From Shinisaurus crocodilurus (Eukaryota; Chordata; Lepidosauria; Squamata; Shinisauridae), in contig CM037877.1 in NCBI GenBank assembly GCA_021292165.1, positions 107,135,858 through 107,199,857 of the forward strand: a stretch of 64,000 nt of DNA. The letters are read 5' to 3'. A model generated the notes under the pieces. It ran no database searches. It was not told where the DNA came from and was given only the letters and a program-made list of their open reading frames with translations. Below, piece by piece: positions 22,476-35,464 of the stretch; the stretch's first letter is position 1; every line of letters begins with the position of its first letter. The translations under genes were made by a program, and so were the position numbers.

Positions 22476-22689
22476 AATAAGAAAGTGATAAGGCAGGAGG
22501 ATTTGCCAGTGCCATGGCAGTCTAGGGATGTATGGATTCTGTTAAATCCGTTCCATCTGCATTGTGAAGATTGTCAAGCATTCCATTGTCTGCTCATTGA
22601 CAGACTTTTTTCATTTTCCCAAACTTGCGTTCGTGTGCACTTGTGCAAATTCACACTTGCGAAAATGCACAAATCCCCCCAAAACTGCC

Positions 22690-22745
22690 CAGAAAGCTTT
22701 GCCTATTGGGTGGTATAGAAATTTAATAAATATTTTTTTAAATGC
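22690..22745 (+). repeat. LINE tail fragment
   Basis: CCCAGAAAGCTTTGCCTATT and GGGTGGTATAGAAAT match the CR1/L2 3' UTR. Confidence 0.5.
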
Positions 22746-23024
22746 ACAAATCCCCCCCCCCCCATGTGCATGTTCATGCTTCAGCCAGGGGGGGGGGATG
22801 TGATATTTTTAAAAAATCATATTTTTTTATATGACTGCATTTGTGTAAAATTCCAGAAAGTTTAAAAAATGCTCTGCAAGTCTGCAGAATCTGTGCAACT
22901 CAGGAAAAGCCGGTCTGCTGCAGAATCTGCAGGTCGGATTCCTAGAAATCTGAACCCATTTGAATCCATAGCAGACATCCCTGGCCATGACCTCTGTCCA
23001 ATTCAGCAGGTTCCACACCTGCTT

Positions 23025-23272
23025 TTAAATAGGCAGTGTGGCATTGTGGTCAGACTGTTGGACTGGGACTTGGGAGATCCGGGTTCTTGTTCCCACTCGG
23101 CCATGAAGCTCACTGGGTGGGCCAGTCACTAACACTCAGCCTAATCCACCTCACAGGGTTGTTGCAAGGATAAAAATGGAGAGGAGGAGGACCATGTGAG
23201 CCTATTGGGGTTCCTTGCAAGAGGAAAAAATGGGGGAATGTAAATGTAATAAATAAATAAATAAAATCCAGC
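23025..23272 (+). repeat. tRNA-derived SINE, MIR/CORE-like
   Basis: GGCAGTGTGGCATTGTGGTC gives a degraded A box, then GGACTGGGACTTGGGAGATC, GAAGCTCACTGGGTGG, CTCACAGGGTTGTTGC and an AATAAATAAATAAATAAA tail. Confidence 0.75.
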
Positions 23273-23559
23273 AGGAAACCCGATTATAGATCTCCCAACA
23301 TCACATTTAGTTTGATCCTCATTGGCGACCTCAGTTTTGCCTTTGGATAATGCGTGAATATCAGGAGTTACATTCCACATTAAAAAAAAAAAAAAAAAGC
23401 GGATTTACAGAATGATGCTATTTTTCATCTTCACTCTCTCTTTGGTCCTCATACACCATAGAAAATTGTCGGCACAGGACAGAATACAATATCGCATTTC
23501 TGAAGAGCTCTTTTATCTCCCCTGATACTAGTTCTGCATATTTCATACCTGAAGCTGTA

Positions 23560-23990
23560 TGTTTATTATTTATCTGATTGATTGATTGATAAAAAGAATA
23601 AAAATAACCAAAATAAAATAAAATAAAAACTTAGGTAACCATAAAACAAATACATCAAACTCACAATAAAAAACACATAAATAAAAGAATAAAGACAGCA
23701 CCTAAGCAAACAGACCAGCTCACATGCCAAAGGCCTGCTTGAATGGAAACATATTTCCCTGCTGGTGGAAAGACAGTAGAGAAGGAGCCAAACTTGTCTC
23801 CTTTGACAGGGAATTCCAAATGCTGGGAGCAGCCACCAAGAAGGCCCTCTCTCACGTCCCCACCAAGAGTGTCTCTAATGGTGGCTGGACTGATGGAAGG
23901 ACCATCCCCAAAGATCTTAAAACCTGGGCAGGCTCATATGGAGAAGGCAGCATACAGAAAGATCTTGTCTTTTCACGCTGGATAAATAGC
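23560..23990 (-). pseudogene. CR1/L2-clade LINE 3' end
   Basis: The plus strand reads the tail and 3' UTR (about 23565-23700) and then GGGAATTCCAAATGCTGGGA and AAGAAGGCCCTCTCTC. In reverse these encode the AAPxxW-type C-terminus of L2/CR1 reverse transcriptase. Truncated and broken. Confidence 0.7.
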
Positions 23991-23994
23991 TACT

Positions 23995-24315
23995 CCAACC
24001 ATACATATAACTGGTTTTATACTCACAATTAGGAAAAATGAAATAATATGCCTTTAAGGAAAATATCCACACTTTCACCACCATGCAAGGGTGTTAACTG
24101 GGAACTTGCAGTGGTCTACACATGCAGCACAATGGGGTGATGGAGTGGGGAACCACATTTTTGAAAACACCCTTATGTGTTTGTTTTTTAAAGTTCTTAG
24201 CAAATGTTCCCAGCAAAGTTCCTACTAGCACAGTAGGACGAGGGCTTGGCTCAATATTTTTTCTTCCCTAGTGTGATAAGGTTGGATTAATTATAGGGAT
24301 ATATATAGAGGGGGG

Positions 24316-24368
<53 letters not shown>

Positions 24369-25185
24369 CTTGTTGGAGATTTCAAAATGGTGTCTCTCAC
24401 CTTCAGTCTCAAGTGCTACCATTCAGAATTCTACCCCTGTCTTTTCCTGATGCATAACTCAGACTTAATCATATGTATGCCATGTGGCCTTCAGTACCCA
24501 CATCTACTTATTTCCCAGATGAAAACTTCAAAATTACAGGATTTGCATTTACCCCTCCAGAAACATCTCGCCAAAACTTCTGTACACTGTGGACTAAACT
24601 GGTTTCAAGAAGTGCAGCAGAGAAGGAAGTGTGGAAGCTTTCTACTGGATTGCCATGTACCAGGCCAGAATTAATTATACCTCAGTCATCCCAGCCCACA
24701 CTTAATTATATCAACCCTGGGATTAATTATACCTATCTTACCCCCATCAGATATGTATCTAGTTTGCTTTTCTGTGACATGCAGTGTTCTCAGTAAGATT
24801 TTTGTTAATGCAAAATCCTAATATTTAATTTGTACATTGCTATAAATTAAGTATGCCACTCCTTGAACTATGGGCACACATAAGATACTGAAAACATTTA
24901 TCATGTTCCCTCCAATCCCTTTGTGGGAAGTGGAGGTGAGGAATGTCATGATTAGAGAAGTCAGGGCTCAGAAATATGAGTGATGGGGGCTCATCATGAT
25001 GATTGCCTGAAATACAAGGCAGAAGGCAATCTTTATGATCCCCAAATTCTTCTCTGGCTCGGATTCAAATTACTATTCTTCGGGAACTATTTTCCCAGGT
25101 CTTCTTGCATCAGGCATGCCGCACAGCAGAAAATCAGGCTCCAGAGGGGAGAAGGGACATCCATCCATCCCTCCTTCCATCTCAC

Positions 25186-25216
<31 letters not shown>

Positions 25217-25310
25217 ACGCGTGTCTCCTAGTGAAACAGCAGCAGTATTCAGCTAAGTGGGTGGAAGGGAGAGGATGAAGTTTGGAGAATCACGGGTGAC
25301 AGGAAGAAGG
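23995..25310. other. Unique DNA with two microsatellites
   Basis: Holds a (GA)n at about 24311-24365 and a (GT)n at about 25184-25212. No gene is recognised. Confidence 0.65.
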
Positions 25311-25311
25311 C

Positions 25312-25500
25312 CATAGCTCTGTTGTAGAACCCATGCTTTGCATGCAGAAGGTCCCAATCCCTAGCATCTCCAGGAAGGGCAGGAAGCACTCCTGCCTGAA
25401 ACCGTGGAGAGCTGCTGCCAGTCCGTGTTGACAGTATTGGCCTAGATGGACCCATGGTTTGACTCAGTATAAGGTAGCTTCCTATGTTCCTTATGTTTGG
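25312..25500 (+). repeat. tRNA-Ala-derived SINE
   Basis: Head reads CCATAGCTCTGTTGTAGAAC (A box), then CATGCTTTGCATGCAGAAGG, which is the anticodon region of tRNA-Ala (TGC), then CAATCCCTAGCATCTCC (B box and acceptor). The body contains CTCCTGCCTGAAACC and GGCCTAGATGGACCCATGG. Ends near CTATGTTCCTTATG. Pol III SINE, reverse-transcribed by a LINE. Confidence 0.85.
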
Positions 25501-25691
25501 GGACTAGCTAGGAGGGATGGGGATCAAACCCTGTAGTATCCCCAATCAGAGGTATGATGTGGTCCAAATAAATTCTGACTGGATTGAATGAAGACAAACT
25601 ATATCCCGATTTTGAGGAGAAACAAGTTCCCATGAGTCCAATAAGGCCTGCTCAAGTAAGTGTGCATAAGATTTCATTTCAGCCTAAGCCC

Positions 25692-25856
25692 CAGGGCCGG
25701 TGCTACCATTAGGCCAACTAGGCAGCTGCCTAGGGTGCAGGGCTAAAAGGGGCGCAAGAAACGCCTTGAAAAAAAATACAGCGCTCTCAAGTGGGAAGGG
25801 GGGGCGCTAAATATCTGATCTTGCCTAGGGCACCAAACTGCCTTGCACCGGTCCTG
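25692..25856. mobile_element. Short hAT MITE (CAGGGCCGGTGC family)
   Basis: Ends CAGGGCCGGTGCTACC and TTGCACCGGTCCTG. Exact 8-bp duplication CTAAGCCC at 25684-25691 and 25857-25864. In reverse orientation it equals the two ends of 4630-7000 joined directly. Confidence 0.93.
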
Positions 25857-25864
25857 CTAAGCCC

Positions 25865-28725
25865 CATTCATTTTCAGTAGGAAAGAGTTAAGCACAAGCT
25901 TAAACTGTCCCTGTTGAAATCAATGGAGTTTCAAATGTACTTTAGTGATTTTATTTATACAGTCACAGACCTGTAAAATACAGATGAGTTATCAAACTTC
26001 AGATAACATAAACATGGCAGAAGGCATAGTGCAGCACAATAGTTGTATGCATGCTTCAGTCTACACAATTTAAAATCACTTGAGCTCTATTTCTTCTTCT
26101 TCTTTTAAAGAGCTATCCTTCTGGTAATATGCCCATCTTCTCCTTCCATAGAAAATTGCAACAAAGCACCCATTGGTCTATCAGGCAGATGCTTTAAAAG
26201 TGAAAGAATCAAATCCTTCCTAATACCATTGCAATATTTACAGTAGAACATAACACAGAATAAAACATAACATGTTAAAGGGTTTCCAGATAGCCCTCAT
26301 CATTTTCCAGTGGAACCCCATTAAATTGGCCATCCATTAGTACTCCTGACAAGGAATTGCAATGGGCCAGCATGAGAGTTTTTCCAAATCTAGGCAGGGT
26401 GAAAATATTTAACTACTTGTTAGGCTGAAAAAAGTTCCAATGATCCAATCCTGGGGAGCAAGAACGTACTTGGGCGTTGATCAGATCATGCTCATGGATG
26501 GTCACTGAAACCAAAAGGCCTGACAGCCCAATCAATTTAATGCTTCAAATTGCAATGTAGGTCTCACACACACACACACACACACACCCCTGTGCACACA
26601 AAAAAGAAAAAGAAGAAAAGAAGCTCGTTTTCAAGATGGTTTTAGCTAAAGTAATATTTTGAAGAAATGTAAGCCATATGAACTTGTAATTGTTGTCTGT
26701 AAAAATAGCAAAGATGGTGCATGTGGTCAAAGGGGGTTGTAGAGAGCAGTAAAGAAATGAAGAGATCCAGGGCCTACCAAAAAGTGAAATTAGATGGCAA
26801 GTAACATGCTGATATTTCAAGGATAAATTTAACAAGCAATAAAACATTGGGGGGAGCGGGGGAGAGAATCAATGCCTAATTATTTTCAGCCAACATATAA
26901 CTGGGGTATGAAATTCACTGCTGCAAGATGTGGTGATGATCACCATCTTAGCTGGTTTTCTTTCTTTTTTAAAGGATTAGACTAATTCATGGAGGAGGAG
27001 ACAGTATACTGCTAAATATTCAGGGCTGGGTCGGCCCAAGACATTTTGCTGCTTGAGATGAAAGACAGAATGGTGCCCCCTCAGTCACAGCAGGATAGCT
27101 TGGGGTTGAGGATTGCAGCAAGGTAGGCTGCATGGCACACACAGCTCAGTCGCCCAACCCCTCGCCATTGCTCCATGCCCTGCAGCATCCACCACCTGAG
27201 GCTACTGCCTCACTCTGCCTAATGATAGGGCCTGCTGCCCTATGAGAATTGCTTGCTGGGGACAAACCACAGGTGAAGGCCATTGCCTGCATGCCCTGCT
27301 TGCGTACTTCCCAGAGGCATCTGGCTGACCACTGCTGGAAACAAAATGTTGCAGAAGATGGACTTATGATCTGATTCATCAAGGCAGTTCCTAGGCTCTT
27401 ACCTAAGTGAAGTTTAATGGACAGTGTGCTGCCATCCGATCCTCTGGAAATCCAAGATGTAACATATTAAGAGGCCATAATTATTATCCTGGAAAAACAT
27501 CTAAATAACTGCAACCTATGCAAGCAACAGCAACTTTTTTATAAACTGAGACACAACATGCCTGCAATTAAATACCATTCTTCTCATTGTTAAGATACCC
27601 CGTGCACTATTAAACTGAGATGCTAGAGGCTCGCATTAGTGTTTAGATTAGGAAAAAGAAATAATTAGCGTCAGGTTAATTATTACTGCTGATAATAGAA
27701 GTGGAACCTGAACTTTAATTGCTATGACATGACTTCACTGTCAAGGTATTCACACAAGCCCACAATCAGCAAAATTGTGCAATAATAAATGACATTAGTC
27801 ATTGACCCACTCTATTTAATCTTGAGGTTCTTTTGAAAATGATTGGATTTTAAAATTCCAGGAGTGTCTTGGCTGATGCAAGTCAGCATTGTTTCAATGA
27901 GATCCTTTTGTTTTATATTTACTGAAGATCTTGGCTCTGTTTAATGAAGAAGAAGAAGAAGAAGAACGCAGTGGGGAAGGAATCACATTGGGTTTCTGGC
28001 TGCCATCTCTTTGTGAAGCAGCTCAGAGTGGAACGGTTTTGTGCTCAAGTTTCTGTCCCAGGTTCTGTTAAGAAATGCATTTCAACTGGCAAATAGACAT
28101 AGCTCTGCTCATCCAACCATTCCTTTTAACCTGGCTTATACACACTGTAAATTAATCTATGTAGCTTAAAATGGATCAGAAGGATGGCATGCACTGTTAA
28201 ACATTCCCCAGTAAGGCTTACATCTGACTAAAGTTTTCCAGTTGGGTTATTTGTCAATGGAAGGAAATGCTCAAAATAAAAACCCTTTTATTATAACATT
28301 ATGGCCGTCTGGAAGCATGCAAATACAGACCAGGCTGGGAAGCAGACAGGCAGCCAAGAGGGTGAGTGGGGACAGGAGGCCTGAGGGTCAGAGTCAGGAG
28401 TTTTATAGTACTAAGTGAAGCCCTATTGGCCTCTTGAGTCACCTGACCCTGGCTAACTTGGTACCTGCAATAACATCCTCTAACTATTTGCACTGATCGT
28501 GTTAAAGTGCAGCAGATTGTAAACAGCAGCCCCATCTCCTAGCAAGTGCGACAGTGCACTCTGGGTCCCACTGCCAGAGTCCCTGATTCAATATGCCAAG
28601 CTTTATAGTTTGAATCATAGGCAGCATCCACTTTCCCTAAACATTAGACAGATGATTAAGCCAGATACACTTGGGAAAGTAAATAAAAACAGTATCCCAA
28701 ATACAGGCAGCATTAGGAGTTCAGG
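25865..28725. other. Mostly unique DNA; minor repeats
   Basis: Holds a (CA)n at 26567-26588, a GAA run near 27948-27965, a possible hAT MITE at about 27022-27231 (CAGGGCTGGGTCGGCCC start, no duplication seen), and a SINE-like tail at about 27280-27405 related to 54530-54672. No gene recognised. Confidence 0.55.
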
Positions 28726-28729
28726 TGTT

Positions 28730-29640
28730 GTTGTTGTTTTTGTTATTTGTTTGTTTATTATTCAGATTTATATACTGCTTTCGACAAAAGTATCAAAGCG
28801 GTGAACATAAAATACAATGGCGTAAAAACAACAATAATAAATATAAGAATGAAAACAACACAATGCAAATCAATCCACAATAAAACGGCACGCTCTAGTG
28901 TGTGCTACAAACCATAGCTGGCTGGATCACATTTCAGGGAAGCCTCTTTAAAGAGATGAGCTTTAAGAAGATGTCCGAACATAAAGAGTTGCGGGAGGAC
29001 CTGTCTAATATCAATTGGTACAGTGTTCCAGACAGTAGGTGCTGCAACACTAAACTCTCTACTACAAGTGCTCCTGAGGCAAACCTCCGGAGCACACATG
29101 ATGTGGCAGCCTCAGAAGTGCTCCCCCTAATGATCGCAGAGATGAGGCAGGGGACATAAGGAGTGAGATGGTCCCCAGAATAACCTGGTCCCAAGTTGTT
29201 TAGGGCTTTATATGTTAACAGCAACACCTTGAACTTGGCCCATTCACTTATTGGCAGCCAGTGCAGTTCTTTGAGCAAGGGTGTCGCTTGCTGTCAAAAG
29301 GAGGCCACGGTTAGCAGCTGCATTCTGCATCAGGTGCAGCTCCCGGACCAAGCCCAAAGGTAGCCCCGCATAGAGCACATTACAATAATCTAATCTTGAG
29401 GTCACCGGATGCCCGTACCACTGTGGCTAAACTATCATGGTCCAGGAACAGCCGTAGTTGGCGTACCAGAATAGCAGAGGCAACCAACCTGAAAGCAAAG
29501 CCATCAGCCTCAGAGGTCAGGCTTTTGGAACCTCCAAAAGTTGCAAGCCTGCCTGGATTTCCAAAAAGGCTAACCAGTGACCAAGCAGGCCACAGTTGGG
29601 GTTGAGGCATTTAGCTAAGTGAAGGGCTCAGCAATCCTGA
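28730..29640 (-). pseudogene. CR1/L2-clade LINE, C-terminal half of reverse transcriptase and 3' end
   Basis: On the minus strand, the frame from 29610 shows RQLRLFLDHDSLATVV (RT thumb), and that from 29278 shows LKELHWLPI, FKVLLLTYKALNNLGPGY and, after a frameshift, FSVAAPTVWNTVPIDIRQ. This is the order found in L2/CR1 ORF2. The 3' UTR and tail run from about 28890 to 28730. Broken by frameshifts and 5'-truncated. Confidence 0.85.
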
Positions 29641-29644
29641 CAGG

Positions 29645-30490
29645 GCAATGGAAACACTTGCCACACCCTCAAGAGGGTAAAAATTCATCTACTTGACTCA
29701 CATTTCACTCTACTGCATATGGTCTCCGACTCCAACAGCAGCTACCCACAAGAACTACACCATGAGCCCAACCACACAGCTGCTCTGCCCATAGCTGCTG
29801 CTTCATCCAGGCCACCTGGTCACAGTAGGGTACCCACTTAAGCAATGTCAGAAAAGAGGACAAGAGGACACCAATTTGTATAATCCTTGCACATGCAAAT
29901 TTATATGTATAGGTGCAAATTTAGAGTGAGGGGGGGACTCTAATTTAAATAGAAATGCAATATATCTCAACAAAGGGAGACAACTGACTAGGTGCGCTAT
30001 GTTCAGGTCTGCTGTCCAGCTAGGGATGTATGAGAAATTTGTTTCAGTTAATTTTTTATCACGATTTACCCAGTTTGCACCTTCTGGATCGAACACAGAC
30101 TCATACCCAATCTGCAGTCCAAGTCTGTACATTTCCAAGCTGTCATTCATGGATGGGGGGGGGGATGTGTTCGACAGCATGCGCACATTTGAAAAAATGT
30201 GCAAGAAAAGGTGTGTACTTTTGAAAAATGTGCACAAATACACTTTAATCAATGGGAGAAGAATGCACTCACTTCAAAGATACACACAATCAATGTGTAC
30301 ATTTGGAAAAAAATACCCATGAAAATACACATGGATTTTTGTGTGAGAAGAAGAAAAACAAACAAACACAAAGCCTGCAATCTGATACGGACTCGAGTCA
30401 GAACAAGCTTCAAGATGGAATTCGGAGAGCTGGGGTGAGCTCGCGTTTTGCTGATTCGCACATGCCTACCAGGGACTAACTGCTGATGGG
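29645..30490. other. Unique DNA with a degraded MITE
   Basis: From about 30020 (TAGGGATGTATGAGAAATTT) to about 30475 the sequence resembles 22523-22985 and 48280-48520 in its start and its GTGCACA/TGCACA blocks. Ends are not resolved; no gene seen. Confidence 0.45.
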
Positions 30491-30494
30491 CCAC

Positions 30495-30655
30495 TTCAAC
30501 CCCTGCTCCCCTTCCTTAGAGTCCTTTGACTTTAAACCAGACTTTGGCTGGACAACTCTTCAAATAGAGGACACCTCCAAATAAAGAACTGTCCTCTGCC
30601 AGCTCTCCAAAATAGAGCACTGTCCTCTGTAAAGTAGAACATCTGTCCACCCTAG
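30495..30655. repeat. Two-copy repeat (CTGTCCTCT family)
   Basis: Shares, in reverse orientation, AAACCAGACTTTGG, TCAAATAGAGGACA and the CTGTCCTCT blocks with 43490-43570. Confidence 0.55.
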
Positions 30656-30659
30656 TTCA

Positions 30660-31805
30660 CAGCGAGTGGGTTGGCTTAATAATTTGCCTGAATCACAAGT
30701 CACCATTTGGCAGTGCATGCACGCTAGGAAAACAAGTTAAATGATGCCATGCAGAAAAAGAAAAAGAGAGGGGAAAAAATACAGACAGCTCCTGCACCTG
30801 GAAAATGATTCAGAAAACTAATTTAAACTGAGATGATGCCTTCTTCTTCTTGCTGTTGTTGTCAAGTGGGGCCTTGCTTCTGTATGGGTATGACACACCG
30901 AACTTTAGGCAGCTTTTCTTGGCGTGGAGAGAAAAGTGATCGAAAAAGCTTCGCCCCATTAGGTTCCTGTGTTGTAAAGACACAGGAGCAGAGTCAGTTC
31001 AAAATAAAAAAAGTCGGTGGATGAAGGGGGACAGCTTCTTAGGAAAGACACTGTTGAGCAATTCAGACACATGCGCCATAAACAGCACAAGATAAAAGCA
31101 GGTAGAGCCGCCAGGTGTTTCAGGCCACATTTATGACACCTGGGAACGTGACTGGAACTATTTAAGATACACATTAAAGTGTTGCTAGAGACACAAAAAG
31201 TATCATTAACATTTCTAAAATGCCACAGGATCAAAGGCCCATACTGACTGGAGGTGATGTATTAGGTAGCAGCAGTATTTTAATCAACTGGCTCCAGTGG
31301 AAAGCTAGTGAAACTGCAATCCTGTCATGGGAGGAGAGGTGACTTCCCCAAATTATCTGCATTCTGACCAAGGGCCCAGCAGTGTCAAACTTCCTTAACC
31401 TCTCCTTTTTTGCTTCTATTCTGTCTGCTTCCTCTACTTTTCTTTTTAGTATTTCTGGTCATTTTTTGTCTGGAGAAGGGAAACTCAGTCGTCCACCCTG
31501 TATTTAACAGATCTCATAGCCATTGGAAGTCTACTGAACAATGGCAATGGAAGCTTTGCTATAACAAAAGGCACTGGATCAGAAATATTGCATCGGAGTG
31601 GCTACTCAGCCATGGGGTTCCATTCACAATGCCACAAAATGGATCATCTTTCCAAATAAATGAAGCCACTCAGGTAGTGACTACTGCTGCAGGAAAAGGG
31701 CATGTTCCATTAAAAAAATGGGGGGGGGGTAACGAAATGGTGATGAAGTTAGGTAATTTTTGACTCTGGACTTTTTATGATCATATGCAGGGGGTCCCTT
31801 TAGAT
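30660..31805. other. Unique DNA, nothing recognised
   Basis: No gene or repeat identified. Confidence 0.6.
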
Positions 31806-31807
31806 CG

Positions 31808-32130
31808 GGGTGGGCAACTTCAGAGAGTCTAGGGCAAATTTCTGCCGCCCAGAGCCCACCAAAGGCCACACTCACCAACACCAAAATTGGCGCTGCCGCC
31901 AAATTGCTGCTGAAATTCAGCAGCAATTCAGTCACACCAAAAAAAGCACATTTTCACTTTAAAACAAGGCACAAGGGGAGCATACATCTTACTTTAATGT
32001 AAAATCGTGCTCCCAGAAACCCTGGGGGAGCAAAATTTTGCATTAAAACACGGTGTGTACTCACTGTATATCTTGTTTTAAAGTGAAAATGCTGCACCAA
32101 CTCACACCATTCCATGTTTGGAACTTGTCT
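31808..32130. repeat. Degraded MITE-like repeat (GGGTGGGCA family)
   Basis: Starts GGGGTGGGCAACTTCAGAGA, followed by AAATTGCTGCTGAAATTCAG and TTTTCACTTTAAAAC as at 4210-4425. Its inner part has an inverted copy of TTTTAAAGTGAAAATG. Confidence 0.5.
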
Positions 32131-32337
32131 AAGGTGCAAGTAGTCATGGGAATTAACTAGTTAAAAAAGAAATAGCTAACTTTTAATTTGACTAGTTAAA
32201 ATTTCAGCTGCCAACTTTTAACTTATATTAATGGAAAGAAGGTGATGCTATTTCTTTATATGTCTCTAGCTTGTATTGTTTGCAAGGCAGAGCGCAGTAT
32301 CCTAATGTGTCATTGTGCTAACACAAATTATGCCTGG

Positions 32338-32406
32338 TTGGTCACCGTGTGAACAGAATGCTGGACTAGATGGACCCTTCATCTGATCCAGCATGGCTCT
32401 TCTTCC
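32338..32406 (+). repeat. SINE-like tail
   Basis: GCTGGACTAGATGGACCCTT and TGATCCAGCATGGCTCTTCT. Same family as 54530-54672 and 60595-60725. Confidence 0.65.
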
Positions 32407-32454
32407 TGGATTTGGATCAATTGGTTAATTGGGATGGAATGCTATATACTGTAC

Positions 32455-32602
32455 AACTGGGCTGGGGAAACTTCAGCCCTCCAGATGTTGCTGGACCACA
32501 ACTCCCATCATCCCTGACCATTAGACATTATGGCTGGGGTGCATGGGAGTTGCAGTTCAACCACATGTGAAGGGCCACAGCTTCCTCACCCCTGCAGTAC
32601 AA
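32455..32602. repeat. hAT-type palindromic MITE
   Basis: GGGCTGGGGAAACTTCAG and CTTCCTCACCCCTGCAG ends with CTCCAGATGTTGCTGGACCA and the inverted GGGAGTTGCAGTTCAA. The flanks TGTACAAC and AGTACAAG are a poor 8-bp match. Confidence 0.6.
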
Positions 32603-32881
32603 GGATTATTAGGTTTATTTCAGGTGAAATCCAACCCCTTGTCTATATCATTACCAGCTTCCAGTGGCACAGGCAGTGCGGGTTTGTGGCATACCCGGAC
32701 AGGTAAAGAGGTCTTAGGCCTGGCTGTCACACTGACTTAGTCCTGCACTCCTGCCTACCTAGCACTGCTCCTGCTCACCAGTTCAGTAAACTAGAGGAAA
32801 CCTATCCCAAGGCACAGTAGAGGGGCTCTCTCTCATTCTTTCAATTTGGCTTGTGGCACATCAGTCAATAAAGGTTGGCTG

Positions 32882-32883
<2 letters not shown>

Positions 32884-32918
<35 letters not shown>

Positions 32919-33145
32919 ATATCCTACACCCGTAGCAAACTACCACATTATGGAGAAGGCTAAGGTAGAACACTTCTTGGCAACATCTAGTTTTCTAAGT
33001 GAAGGGAGATGACTGAACATTTTCATACACACACACACACACGATTCCTACACCCACAGACTGAAGAGGTACAGTCCAGAACTCAAATTGAATAGAAGTG
33101 TGTTTGTTTGTGTGCTTGTGCATGTGTGTGTGTGTGTGTGTGTGG
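32884..33145. repeat. CA/GT microsatellites
   Basis: (CA)n at about 32884-32914 and 33027-33042, and (GT)n at about 33125-33143. Confidence 0.95.
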
Positions 33146-33784
33146 ACATGCACAATGAAAATATCAATGCTTAACCAGTAAAATGTGTTCTGCAGAACAC
33201 TCAGTTGCAATCCAATACCAATGGGATTGTAAATGCTTTGCCTTGAAGTGAGGCATTCTGGCATGAAATAAAATTGCTATTATGGAAGAGTTATTTCATT
33301 GCATGACAATTGAAACGCATGTTGTGGAAGCATTTACATATGTTCTCTTGGATGCTACAATTCGCTTCACTTTGATAGAACACAGATAACATTTTTATCA
33401 TCTTAAAAATGGCCTCTCACTTATTTTTAATACTTCCCCTGAAAATTGAAAGTACAATCTCCACCCTAGAACATTTTTCCTACCAACACGCTCCCTCCAG
33501 AGACAGAATGTCGCCATTTCAAAAATAATAATAATCACACTTTGTCCTAGTTCTCCCAAACAGGAGCCTAAGTGGTAAATCTCTTTCTGCTGAGCTGTAG
33601 TGCTTCACATGTGGATCCACAAGACTGGTTATTTCTCCATACAGCAATACTCCCTGAACATAGTGTGCCAGAGAAAAGGCTGAGCTACAGGAAGTGATGG
33701 CCACTGGCTTAGAGGAGGATTAGGCAAATTCATTGGCCATGAAAGCTAAATGAAGCTTCCACATTCAGTGGTACTATGCCACTG
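33146..33784. other. Unique DNA, nothing recognised
   Basis: No gene or repeat identified; also applies to 33903-34610. Confidence 0.55.
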
Positions 33785-33902
33785 AATGCCAGTTGCCAGG
33801 GGACATCAGCAGCAGAGGCATAGTCCTGTTATGCCCTACTTGCAGGCTTCCTAGAAGTGTCTGGATGGCCATCTTCTTGAAACAGGATGCTGGATGGGCC
33901 TT
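33785..33902 (+). repeat. SINE-like tail, degraded
   Basis: CTTCCTAGAAGTGTCTGGAT and GATGCTGGATGGGCCTTGG resemble the family at 54530-54672. Confidence 0.45.
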
Positions 33903-34616
33903 GGCTGCAGTGCCAGCTCTGGGGTTTTGAGGGCCCTTGGGCAAGACACCCTCACTGCCATTGTCACCAGTCACTAGTGCTCCCCATCCACATTCTCATC
34001 ATTGACATTGCTACCACTCGCTTGCTTGAGAGGCAGAAATCCAGTGAGGAAAGAAGGCAGCGTACTGCTCCTTCTCATCTGGGCCAGAATGAGAGGCAGG
34101 TGAACAAGCAGGCTGCAATGGTGGAGAGGAGGAGGAGGGCTCTTGTCAGTGAGCCCCTGCTGGGGTGTGGGCCCTCGGCAGGTGCCCGACCATGCCTACC
34201 CACCTTGATGCCAGCCAAACTTGGCCTGATTGCAGCCAGGCTTTCCTTGCATATGCTGAAGTGGTATAGCCCAGAAATGGGTGTGTGTTTTTTTAAAGCA
34301 CTTCACTTGCTCTGTCAAGCCAAGCTCTCATGTCATGCTGACACAAAGAAATGAGAGATCCTTTCCTAAACAATGAAATACATTAAAAAGAATGCTGGCT
34401 AAAAACCAAAATAAGACAGAGAAATCTGAATGGGTTTTTTGTTTTGTTTTTTGCATTATTAATCATGAGTTCAAACTGCTGTTCATTTTCATCAGGCCAC
34501 ATAAAGGATGTCCTGCTGCTTTCATTAGGATTACCTCAAGAAATGTAACACTCCTAATCCTAATAAACTTTGGCAGATGTGCATTTGTGGAACACTTTTC
34601 AACACTAACCTCCTTT

Positions 34617-35135
34617 AGGGATAGACAAATCCGTCAGTTTCACTTTCTCCTGCGTTCGTGGTTTTTTAAAAAAACAAAAACAAAAAACAACCTCAAATTC
34701 TGCCTGAGCCAAATATGAAGAAATTTGCAAATTTTTGTAAATTCTTATCAAACAATGAGCTGAAACAAAATTCTCACCTATCGACACCAGTCAAATTCAA
34801 TAGGTACAGCTATTCCCAGCATGTAAAGGACCACGTTGTACCTGCCTGCCAAATAGCTGTTAAAAATGGGGAGCCTGTCAAAAAGAAAGAAAGAAAGAGT
34901 TGGCAACCCTAATTCAGCACCACAAACATGCTTGAGTACACAAACCCAGACTTTTAAGAGTAAGGCGCTCAAAGCCCTACACCCGGATGGATGAATCTGT
35001 CAGTTTTGGTTTCAGCCACATTAAAAAAAAATTAATCTCAAGTTCTTTCCATCCTGAATTATGAAGAAATTTGAGAAATTGGATAAACTCTGATCAGAAA
35101 TGAACTGAAAGGAAATTCTCACCCATCCTTCATGC
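34617..35135 (+). repeat. Composite repeat with terminal direct units, copy 2
   Basis: Unit 1 (about 34617-34785) runs from TAGGGATAGACAAATCCGTC to AACAAAATTCTCACCTATC. Unit 2 (about 34985-35130) runs from GGATGGATGAATCTGTCAG to GGAAATTCTCACCCATCC, in the same orientation. The middle holds AGCTATTCCCAGCATGTAAA, GGGGAGCCTGTCAAAAAG, a GAAA run and CTCAAAGCCCTACACCC. The same arrangement is found at 17622-18437 (reversed) and 46915-47403. Confidence 0.75.
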
Positions 35136-35464
35136 ATTACTCAAGTGAAGGGGCATCACAGGTTTAAATGACACATGATTTCCCCAGGCCCACCACTGAT
35201 GTCCACATGTTAGGCATAGACCTCCACATGTGTAGGCTTTCCTGGCTCACACATCACATGACTTCCACAGCTAGGATGCCAGCCTAATGCATAGATATCA
35301 GAAATGGGGGAGGCCTACAGTGGAGCCTGCAGCCACTTTAAATGTGTGATGCCCATTCACATCAGTAATGCATGAAGGGGGCCACTCAGTCAATAATTTC
35401 ATAACAGACATAATTCACTGAGGGGAGGAAAATGTCAAGAATAAGCACACTTGCCTGGCAATAC

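Noticed and set aside
25312..25385. Functional tRNA-Ala gene
   Set aside because: The tRNA-like head is mutated, shows no complete cloverleaf and continues into a SINE body.
34617..35135. LTR retrotransposon
   Set aside because: Direct terminal units are short, lack TG/CA ends, primer-binding site and any gag/pol frame.
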